Below, one piece after another: positions 35,241-41,232 of a stretch of 41,232 nt of DNA. Position numbers and translations under genes: made by a program. The notes below the pieces were generated by a model that worked only from the letters and a program-made list of their open reading frames with translations, made no database searches and was not told the origin of the DNA. Position 1 is the first letter of the stretch, and each line of letters opens with the position of its first letter. Source of the stretch: Bacteroidales bacterium (GTDB lineage Bacteria > Bacteroidota > Bacteroidia > Bacteroidales > UBA932); NCBI GenBank assembly GCA_017561865.1, contig JAFZBH010000013.1:1-41232 (forward strand). The letters run 5' to 3'.

Positions 35241-37697
35241 CTATCTATGCAGGAATGCGTCCAGGATCGGCTGCAGGGAATTGAGGTCCGGGACTAGCAC
35301 CTGACGCGGCTTGGAGCCCTCCTGCGGACCGACGATGCCGGCCGCCTCGAGCTGATCCATCACGCGCCCCGCCTTAGCATAACCCATTCCCAGTTTGCGC
35401 TGCAGATCGGACGTCGATCCCCGCTGGCTGATGACCACCATCTTCGCCGCCTCCTCGAAACGCTCGTCCACCTTGGACATATCGACCATACCGCCTTCGC
35501 CGCCCTCGGCGCCCGGCTCTTCGGGCGAAGGGAGGTAATAAGGCGTGTTGTAGCAGCGGCCGTAGCCCACCTGCTCGCCGATGAAATCCGTCACGGCGTC
35601 GATCTCCTTGCCGTCGATGAAACCGCACTGGATGCGCTCCGACTCGATGCCGGCGGAGAAGAGCATATCGCCGCGGCCGATCAGCTTCTCGGCGCCCGGG
35701 GCGTCCAGGATGGTCGTCGAATCCACGCGCGAAGCTACGCGGAAGGCGATGCGCATCGGGAAGTTGCTCTTGATGATACCGGAGATGACGTCCACCGACG
35801 GGCGCTGCGTCGCCAGAATCACGTGCAGGCCGGCTGCACGGCCCTTCTGGGCGAGGCGGATGATGGAATTGGTGATGCTCCGGCTGGCCGCCCGCGCCTC
35901 GGGGGCCGCGCCGGTGGTCATCGTCAGGTCGGCGTACTCGTCCACGACGACGACGATGTAGGGAAGGAACCTGTGGCCGTGGTCCGGCCGCAGCTTGCGC
36001 TCCTTGTACTTCTCGTTGTAGAGGGTGATCTTGTTCACGCCCGCCTTGCTCAGCAGTTCGTAACGCTCGTCCATCTCGGTGCACAGCGAGCGGAGGATCT
36101 TTTCGGCGTCCTTGGGCTTCTTGACGATGGCGTTGGAACGCTCGTCGTCCTCGTCGGTGGCGTCGGGAAGGACGGCCAGATAGTGCTTGAGGAGCGAACC
36201 GTAGGCGGAGAACTCGACCATCTTCGGGTCGATGAAGACGAACTTCAGCTCCGAGGGGTGCTTGCTGTACAGGAGCGAGGTCACGATGACGTTGAGGCCC
36301 ACGGACTTACCCTGTTTGGTGGCGCCCGCGATCAGCAGGTGCGGGGCGTCGGCGAGGTCGAACACGCGCACCTTCTGGGTGATCGTGTAGCCGATGGCCA
36401 CGGGCAGGTCGGCCTTGCTGTTCCGGAAGGCGTCGTCGTTGAGCAGCGCCTTCAGCGGCACGATGGAAGAGTAGTCGTTGGCCACTTCGATACCGACGGA
36501 ATCGGACAGGGTCACGACCCGCACGCCCTTGGCGTTGAGCGACAGGGCGATGTCTTCCTGGAGTTTCTTGATGTCGGCGATCTTCACGCCCGGGGCGGGA
36601 TAGACTTTATACAGGGTCACGGTCGGGCCCACGATGGCCTTGACGTCGTTGACCTGGATCTTGTAGTTGGCCAGCGCCGCGCGGATCTTGTTGTTGTTGC
36701 GCGTGAGCTCCTCGGTGGACACTTCACGGCGGCCGCTGGCATAGCTCTCCAGCAGGTCGAGCGAAGGGAACTGGTACTTCGGCAGGCCGTCCGGCGGATC
36801 CAGGCGGTTGTCGATCGGGGAGAGGTCCTCCGCCGGTTCGGCGTCCAGGCCGTTGTCGGCGATGATTTCGAAGCCGCCTTCCTGACCGGCAGGAACTTCC
36901 TGGGTGTTGTCTTTGGGTTTCTTCGGCCCCTTGCCTTTCGGACTGACATCCGGTCCGCCGAAGACGTCGTCCGGGATGCCTTCCGGAATCACCTCCTGCC
37001 CGGGATCGTCCCCGGGGTCCAGCAGAGCGGGATCCGGCCTGTCGACCGGGTCGGCCGGCAGGACCGGGTCCGGTTCGGGCTCCACGGGTTTCTCCGGCTT
37101 CACCTTGACGGGCTTCTCCTTTCTGCTCCCGATCGAGGCGAACCAGCGGTTGAAACGCTTGGAGGCGAAGAAGAGGAACGCCGCTGCGAGGATCACCAGG
37201 AACAGCCCCGTCACGATGGGTCCGAACAGGTTCTCCGCCCAGTCGACGGCCGCGGCGCCGCAGCGTCCGCCCAGGCCGCCGCCGAACAGGAGCTGCAGGC
37301 CGGCGCGCTTGCCGATGAAGGCGAGGATGACCGAAGAGATGCCGGCTCCGAACAGCGCCACGAGGGCGGTCTTGACCAGCGAATACGGCCAGCGGTGCGA
37401 CAGCAGCCGCACGGCGACGGCCGTGAGGATGATCAGCAGGGAGAAACTGCCCAGCCCGAAGAGCTCCGACACGAGCAGGTGCCCGGTCCGGAAGCCCAGC
37501 TTGCCGGCGGCATTGCCCACGCTGCGAGCCGCCTGCATCGCATCGGGATCGCTCAGCAGACTCATATCCTCCCGCCAGTGGAAGAGGTAGGAGAAGGCGG
37601 AAATGAAGATGAACAGGGTCAGCGCGGCGACGCACAGACCCGCGATCCGCACGGCTGCGGCCCGCTCTTCCTCATCCCAGGACTTCCAGATTCTCAT
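35241..37697 (-). CDS. ftsK: DNA translocase FtsK/SpoIIIE
   Basis: An 818-residue protein. Four TM helices lie in residues ~15-180 (e.g. IAGLCVAALTLFIFISAFSY). An acidic, proline-rich linker (PVEPEPDPVLPADPVDRPDP) follows, then an alpha domain near 320-400. The RecA-like motor has Walker A IAGATKQGKSVGLN (K464) and FVFIDPKMVEFSAY; the sensor region is LHVILATQRPSVDVISGIIK. The C-terminal winged-helix gamma domain (VVISQRGSTSDLQRKLGMGY, then AKAGRVMDQLEAAGIVGPQE) reads chromosome polarity sequences. Known role: segregates chromosome termini at the division septum. The ATG overlaps the DUF4290 stop (ATGA). Confidence 0.96.
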   Translation of the reverse strand: MRIWKSWDEEERAAAVRIAGLCVAALTLFIFISAFSYLFHWREDMSLLSDPDAMQAARSVGNAAGKLGFRTGHLLVSELFGLGSFSLLIILTAVAVRLLSHRWPYSLVKTALVALFGAGISSVILAFIGKRAGLQLLFGGGLGGRCGAAAVDWAENLFGPIVTGLFLVILAAAFLFFASKRFNRWFASIGSRKEKPVKVKPEKPVEPEPDPVLPADPVDRPDPALLDPGDDPGQEVIPEGIPDDVFGGPDVSPKGKGPKKPKDNTQEVPAGQEGGFEIIADNGLDAEPAEDLSPIDNRLDPPDGLPKYQFPSLDLLESYASGRREVSTEELTRNNNKIRAALANYKIQVNDVKAIVGPTVTLYKVYPAPGVKIADIKKLQEDIALSLNAKGVRVVTLSDSVGIEVANDYSSIVPLKALLNDDAFRNSKADLPVAIGYTITQKVRVFDLADAPHLLIAGATKQGKSVGLNVIVTSLLYSKHPSELKFVFIDPKMVEFSAYGSLLKHYLAVLPDATDEDDERSNAIVKKPKDAEKILRSLCTEMDERYELLSKAGVNKITLYNEKYKERKLRPDHGHRFLPYIVVVVDEYADLTMTTGAAPEARAASRSITNSIIRLAQKGRAAGLHVILATQRPSVDVISGIIKSNFPMRIAFRVASRVDSTTILDAPGAEKLIGRGDMLFSAGIESERIQCGFIDGKEIDAVTDFIGEQVGYGRCYNTPYYLPSPEEPGAEGGEGGMVDMSKVDERFEEAAKMVVISQRGSTSDLQRKLGMGYAKAGRVMDQLEAAGIVGPQEGSKPRQVLVPDLNSLQPILDAFLHR

Positions 37698-38365
37698 TTC
37701 TTCTTATAAGGGCGTTTGTAGTTGTTCTTCTTGGAGCGGCGGCTGCCGGGCTGGCCGACGTTGATTCCCATTCCGGGACGTGAGAAATTGGCGTCGCCGG
37801 CGATCTTGCTCAGGCTGATTCCCTCGGGGACCTTGAGCCGGTAGTCGGAAAGCTTCTCGATGTCGGCGAAGATGGTCTCGTCGGAGACGCTGTCCTTGTT
37901 CCAGATCAGGTACTGCTGGCGCATATAGATGGCGAGCGAGCGGATCAGCTCGGTCTTGACTTCACCCTCGGGCTGCTCGCAGAGCAGGTTGATGATGCTC
38001 TCGATGTTGCGCCCGTAATGGAAGGCCTTGATCCGGGTGCCCTTCATCGGGACGGGAACCGGGTCGGTGGAGAACTCCGCGGCTTCCGGGCAGGGATACG
38101 GGGAGTCCACGTCGAGGTCGTATCCGGCAATCATATAGAGGTGGTCCCAGAGCTTGTGCTCGAAATTGTCCTGGCTGTGCACCTGCGGGTTGAGCAGTTC
38201 CATCACCTTGACGACGGCGCGGGCCTGCTCGGTGCGCTTGGCCTTGTCGGGGATGGCCTTGAGCTGCTCGACCATCTTGAGCACGTTGCGGCCGTACTCG
38301 GGCATGACGAGTTTTTCGCGGGAAGTGTTGTAATCCAGGTTATGGCTTGTTTCGTTCAGATCCAT
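37694..38365 (-). CDS. DUF4290 protein
   Basis: A 223-residue protein starting MDLNETSHNLDYNTSREKLV. It continues MPEYGRNVLKMVEQLKAIPD, a hallmark start of the Bacteroidota-specific DUF4290 family. NFEHKLWDHLYMIAGYDLDV, TRIKAFHYGRNIESIINLLC and IYMRQQYLIWNKDSVSDETI also fit. It is mainly alpha-helical, with a lysine/arginine-rich tail (RRSKKNNYKRPYKKK) that might contact nucleic acid; function unknown. ATG at 38365 gives the conserved start. Coupled to ftsK by a 4-bp overlap, so a link to division or DNA handling is possible but unproven. Confidence 0.9.
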   Translation of the reverse strand: MDLNETSHNLDYNTSREKLVMPEYGRNVLKMVEQLKAIPDKAKRTEQARAVVKVMELLNPQVHSQDNFEHKLWDHLYMIAGYDLDVDSPYPCPEAAEFSTDPVPVPMKGTRIKAFHYGRNIESIINLLCEQPEGEVKTELIRSLAIYMRQQYLIWNKDSVSDETIFADIEKLSDYRLKVPEGISLSKIAGDANFSRPGMGINVGQPGSRRSKKNNYKRPYKKK

Positions 38366-38386
38366 AAATAAAGCGTTATAGACTGA

Positions 38387-38394
38387 CAAAGATA
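38387..38394 (-). promoter_or_regulatory. -7 box TATCTTTG for DUF4290-ftsK
   Basis: Exact minus-strand -7 consensus, 21 bp before the DUF4290 ATG and 8 bp beyond the apbE stop. No -33 TTTG. Confidence 0.6.
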
Positions 38395-38401
38395 ATCATT
38401 T

Positions 38402-39367
38402 TCACGGAATATCCGTCATCTTCGCCCGGGCGGCGAAGCCGTCGGACATCCAGCTTCCTTCCGATGTGATCAGGTATCCTTCCAGCTCGGGACGGGACTC
38501 GATCAGCGCCTCCGCCTGCTCCGGGCCGATGACCATGCAGGCCGTCGCGAGGGCGTCCGCCTCGGCGGCCGTCGGCGCCACGACCGTGGCGCTGAGCAGG
38601 TCGTGCGTGACCGGATAACCGGTCCGTGGATCGATCGTGTGGGCATACTTCTTCCCGTCCTTGACGTAGAATTTGCGGTAGTTGCCGGAGGTGACGATGC
38701 CGCAGGCGCCGCCGTCCGACTGCCAGATGCTCCTGATGTCGCTGCCGGGCGTATCGTTGCCGTCGACCGGGTTGTCCACGCCGATGGTCCAGCCCTGGCC
38801 GGAGGGGTTCACCCCTTCGCAGAAGATCTCACCGATGTCGACGAGCATATTCTTCACTCCAAGGGAATGCAGGTAATCGGCAACCACGTCGCAGGTATAT
38901 CCTTGTGCTATTGCATTGAAATTCAGCTTCTTTTCTTCCTTGCAGGCGGCCAGGGCGGCCGTCACGCGCTGCGGATCGGGCAGGCTGTCGGAGGTGAAGC
39001 CGAAACCCCAGATGTCGAAGAGCGGCGCGGAAGCGGCGTCGAACGCTCCGCCGGTCTCGGCGCGGTACTTCTCCGACAGGGCGCGCACCCCGGTGAAGAA
39101 GCGGTCGGGGACGATCTCCTCGCCCTCGTTGAAGTGCGTCAGCAGGGAATTCTTATTATAGCCGGACAGGCTGAAATCGATGGAGTCGAGGATGGCGTCG
39201 ATCTGCTCGTGGATGCGGGCGGCGGGCACGGAAACCCCCGTCAGGTCGGCCTTGACCGTGTAGGTGCCGCCCTGGGCGTAACCGGAGAAAGTCGCATAGC
39301 GTCCCTGCCGGCAGCCGGTCAGCAGGCAGGTGAGCAGCAGGGCGGAAAAAAATAAGGCGTGTTTCAT
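38402..39367 (-). CDS. apbE: FAD:protein FMN transferase ApbE, lipoprotein
   Basis: A 321-residue protein, lipobox LLTGC in MKHALFFSALLLTCLLTGCR. ApbE motifs seen: GYAQGGTYTVKA, FDAASAPLFDIWGFGF, KKLNFNAIAQGYTCDVVADY, NMLVDIGEIFCEG, YAHTIDPRTGYPVTHDLLSA and PTAAEADALATACMVIG with the metal-binding region. Known: it covalently attaches FMN to threonines of periplasmic-side flavoproteins (Rnf/Nqr subunits), usually from the membrane outer face; no target gene is in the window. ATG at 39367 gives the signal peptide. Divergent from the FISUMP gene. Confidence 0.95.
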   Translation of the reverse strand: MKHALFFSALLLTCLLTGCRQGRYATFSGYAQGGTYTVKADLTGVSVPAARIHEQIDAILDSIDFSLSGYNKNSLLTHFNEGEEIVPDRFFTGVRALSEKYRAETGGAFDAASAPLFDIWGFGFTSDSLPDPQRVTAALAACKEEKKLNFNAIAQGYTCDVVADYLHSLGVKNMLVDIGEIFCEGVNPSGQGWTIGVDNPVDGNDTPGSDIRSIWQSDGGACGIVTSGNYRKFYVKDGKKYAHTIDPRTGYPVTHDLLSATVVAPTAAEADALATACMVIGPEQAEALIESRPELEGYLITSEGSWMSDGFAARAKMTDIP

Positions 39368-39374
39368 CGCTTCG

Positions 39375-39427
39375 GCAAAGTATTTGCACAAAGTTAGCGG
39401 TTTTTCGCGCATTTTTGCGCATATTTG
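39375..39427. promoter_or_regulatory. Divergent apbE / FISUMP control region
   Basis: Minus-strand -7 box TAACTTTG (39396-39389) serves apbE. Plus-strand near-consensus CATATTTG (39420-39427) serves the lipoprotein gene. Two small inverted repeats are present: GCAAA-GTA-TTTGC (39375-39387) and GCGCA-TTTT-TGCGC (39407-39420), the second ending at the plus-strand -7 box. Confidence 0.45.
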
Positions 39428-39447
39428 CACCGCACAAGAAGAAAAGT

Positions 39448-40455
39448 ATGAAGTTGAACAGATATGTGGCTGCCGCCCTGCTGATCGCCGTCCTGGCGAC
39501 CGCTGCAGGCTGCAAGGATGATAACACCACCGAGACCAAGGCGCTGGACGGGTACCTGACCCTGACGATGCCCCCCTTCGTCGAGCCGGGCTTCACCAAG
39601 ACCTTCATGATCGACACGCTGATGACGCTCGTCTGCCCGGCGGGGGATCCGATCGGGTACGCCTTCACGGATCCCGTGAGCGGAAAGACGGACACCCTCG
39701 TCACGGCGGAAGGAAAGTTCCTGAACCACTACTATACGCTCACGGCCCCCGGGGAACTCTCCCAGTATACGCTGAAACTCAGCGCGTTCACCCCCGCATC
39801 TTCCATTTACGAGAATACATCTGTCAGCATCTATTTCACGGTCGTGCGCCCCGGTCTGGACGGGAAAGGCTCCATCACCGAGTTCCAGGCGGGGACTTCC
39901 GAGTCCTTCACCGACCCGCGCGACGGCAACAGCTATTTCTATACCTCCGCGGGAGGCGTCGACTGGATGCGGCAGAACCTCTCCTGGGCCGGAGCCGGCC
40001 GCCCGTACCGCGACTGTCCCTCGATGAGCAGCATTTTCGGCCAGTATTACACCTGGGAGGAGGCGCAGACCGCCTGCCCGGAGGGCTGGACCCTGCCGTC
40101 CGATGCCGACTGGGTGGCGCTGCGAACCGACGGGGGCGACAGCCGGGACATCCCGGGCCTGGCCGGCAGGCTGATGGGCGACCTGTATTTCAACGGCGAC
40201 AAGATGTGGGAGTACTGGCGCGAGGTGAAGATCACCGACGAGCTGGGCCTCTCCGTGATGCCCGTGGGCTATGCCTTCCCTTCGGAAGGGAGATATGCTT
40301 TCGACGGCCTGTTCAGCTATGCCGTCCTCTGGACTTCCGACGAAGTGGACGGGGAAGGCGTCTGCCGCTATATCTATCAGGACAAGGATATCGTCTACCG
40401 CGGCCTGATGTCCAAGACGGAGTTTGCCGCCCCGGTGCGCTGCATCAGGAAATAG
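39448..40455 (+). CDS. FISUMP-domain lipoprotein
   Basis: A 335-residue protein with lipoprotein signal MKLNRYVAAALLIAVLATAA, then GCKDDN. Residues ~40-135 form a beta-rich domain without a name I recognise. Residues ~150-335 are a Fibrobacter succinogenes major-paralogue (FISUMP) domain. It shows FTDPRDGNSYFYTSAGGVDW, MRQNLSWAG, YYTWEEAQTACPEGWTLPSD, ADWVALRTDGG, VMPVGYAF and the end APVRCIRK. FISUMP proteins are typically surface lipoproteins of unknown function. The ATG at 39448 gives the lipobox. An intrinsic terminator lies 31 bp past the stop inside comEC; the stop overlaps comEC by 11 bp. Confidence 0.9.
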   Translation: MKLNRYVAAALLIAVLATAAGCKDDNTTETKALDGYLTLTMPPFVEPGFTKTFMIDTLMTLVCPAGDPIGYAFTDPVSGKTDTLVTAEGKFLNHYYTLTAPGELSQYTLKLSAFTPASSIYENTSVSIYFTVVRPGLDGKGSITEFQAGTSESFTDPRDGNSYFYTSAGGVDWMRQNLSWAGAGRPYRDCPSMSSIFGQYYTWEEAQTACPEGWTLPSDADWVALRTDGGDSRDIPGLAGRLMGDLYFNGDKMWEYWREVKITDELGLSVMPVGYAFPSEGRYAFDGLFSYAVLWTSDEVDGEGVCRYIYQDKDIVYRGLMSKTEFAAPVRCIRK

Positions 40456-41232
40456 CGGCGATCCCTTCCAGGAAATGAAGCAGTGTCTGGCCGACCGCGT
40501 CGGCCAGTTTTTTTATGCCCTCCGGACAGCTGCAGCCCAAGGCCAGGACGGGCAGTGAAGTCCAGATGAAGGCTTCGCACAGCGGCAGTGCGCCCAGGTT
40601 GGTCAACAGGAAGAATTTCGGGAAAGAATGGAAACGGATCCACACGAGCGGGGCCGTGAAAAGCTGGCAGGAGAGGGTGAGCGCGGCGGCGCTCCATATC
40701 CGCCGCACGGGATCGTGGCGCGACGAGGGCGGATACCAGGCATCGAGCCGCGGAAAGACCAGCGTGATGCCGAGCATCGCGAGGTAGGAAAGCTGGAAGC
40801 CGAGCTGAGCGGCGCAGGCCGGGTCGGCGGCGAGCTGGACGGTGAGGGCCGCGCAGAAGATGTTGAGCGGGTCCCGGCGACGTCCGGGCAGCAGCCGTGC
40901 CGCTTCGCTGAGGCAGATGAACAGGAAAGCGCGCACGAGCGAAGGGGAGCCGCCGGTCATCCGAAGGTAGGCCCCCGCGGCGGCCAGGGACAGGGCGCTG
41001 CGCAGGATTGTGGCCCCTCGGCTTCTTCCCAGGCAGGCGAGCAGGGCCTGCAGGATGCCGTAGAGTATGCCCAGATGCAGCCCGGACAGGGCGAGGATAT
41101 GGGATGCGCCGGCGGCGCGGAAGGCTTCTTCGGTGGCGCGGGACAGTGCGTCGCGCCGGCCCAGCAGCAGGGCCTTGAGCAGCGCTGCCGATTCTGTGTG
41201 CGGAAAACCTGCCGCGTCGATGGCGCCCTGCA
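40445..41232 (-). CDS. comEC: ComEC/Rec2-family competence DNA channel, partial (C-terminal part of membrane domain)
   Basis: Open from the right edge to the TGA at 40447-40445, about 262 codons, start outside the window. Seen: FRAAGASHILALSGLHLGIL, the signature of the ComEC competence domain. Further hydrophobic segments follow, with LRMTGGSPSLVRAFLFICLS, AAQLGFQLSYLAMLGITLVF and FFLLTNLGALPLCEAFI. Known: ComEC transports single-stranded DNA across the inner membrane. The protein ends right after the membrane domain, so it lacks a C-terminal metallo-beta-lactamase-like domain, as in many Bacteroidota versions. Its 3' end carries, on the other strand, the terminator of the FISUMP gene. Confidence 0.93.
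   Translation of the reverse strand, partial: QGAIDAAGFPHTESAALLKALLLGRRDALSRATEEAFRAAGASHILALSGLHLGILYGILQALLACLGRSRGATILRSALSLAAAGAYLRMTGGSPSLVRAFLFICLSEAARLLPGRRRDPLNIFCAALTVQLAADPACAAQLGFQLSYLAMLGITLVFPRLDAWYPPSSRHDPVRRIWSAAALTLSCQLFTAPLVWIRFHSFPKFFLLTNLGALPLCEAFIWTSLPVLALGCSCPEGIKKLADAVGQTLLHFLEGIAAIS
40487..40514 (+). terminator. Intrinsic terminator of the FISUMP gene, inside comEC
   Basis: Perfect 8-bp stem CTGGCCGA / TCGGCCAG with a 5-nt loop, followed by seven T (40508-40514). It begins 31 bp after the FISUMP stop and lies wholly within comEC codons on the other strand. Confidence 0.9.

Noticed and set aside
35122..35304. A 60-codon frame in the GC-rich spacer
   Set aside because: Runs into the ftsK 3' end on the opposite strand, with no family resemblance and no promoter; better explained by RNA or repeat structure.
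36290..36330. FtsK Walker A reading GATKQGKS as a possible defect
   Set aside because: The essential GKS is intact and the variable position differs among FtsK/SpoIIIE proteins, so no loss of activity is implied.
35823..37709. A 628-codon open frame antisense to ftsK
   Set aside because: ftsK is complete with all motor motifs; the antisense product is low-complexity and unlike any family.

Overview
The window is a dense, GC-rich (about 60% by eye) stretch of a Bacteroidales chromosome, probably from a gut or rumen lineage. Three things point there. Bacteroidota-restricted families are present (Porin_10-type porin, DUF4290, DUF6198/YczE-like, FISUMP lipoprotein, DUF6088). Many starts are preceded by the Bacteroidota -7 promoter box TAnnTTTG, sometimes with a -33 TTTG 19-20 bp upstream. 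Shine-Dalgarno sequences are essentially absent. The genus cannot be fixed from sequence alone. I see no tRNA, rRNA, CRISPR array or transposase. No gene-free stretch exceeds 300 bases.

Left part (1-11 kb). On the minus strand lies a coupled cluster: SRPBCC protein, NSUN-type RNA methyltransferase, TPR protein, queA. It is closed by an intrinsic terminator and followed by a partial dprA cut by the window edge. Next come a divergent NUDIX hydrolase, an unrecognised lipoprotein, an FtsX/LolE-type permease, an M13 metallopeptidase lipoprotein, a divergent DUF6198-like membrane protein, and an MltF-like lytic transglycosylase.

Middle (11-21 kb). A Porin_10 porin is in an operon with the MltF-like gene. 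An MscS channel, an AmgK-like sugar kinase and a MurU-like uridylyltransferase form a second operon; the last two fit cell-wall sugar recycling. A membrane protein with a winged-helix regulator, rsmG and rpmH follow, then an alr / C1-peptidase operon. Cell-wall functions recur (alr, amgK/murU, two transglycosylases).

Accessory part (21-28 kb). A 1091-residue BIG2 lipoprotein is followed by a predicted membrane-spanning one-component regulator (periplasmic kelch-like domain, one TM helix, cytoplasmic AraC HTH). Then comes a DUF6088/AbiEii toxin-antitoxin pair whose promoter is overlaid by a perfect 13-bp inverted repeat. These are the least housekeeping-like genes, and parts are visibly poorer in GC.

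Right part (28-41 kb). addB and addA (double-strand-break repair helicase-nuclease) are coupled to a shortened LolA-like gene, followed by an MltD-like transglycosylase. A GC-rich, structure-dense intergenic region separates these from the convergent DUF4290-ftsK operon. apbE, a FISUMP lipoprotein and a partial comEC close the window. dprA and comEC, both natural-transformation genes, happen to sit at the two edges.

The most interesting non-gene signals are: a cluster of five short palindromes inside the porin reading frame, a two-copy motif layout near 13.9 and 17.8 kb, a set of apparently leaderless promoters, the toxin-antitoxin operator, a terminator encoded inside the opposite-strand comEC gene, and the structured region at 35.06-35.23 kb.
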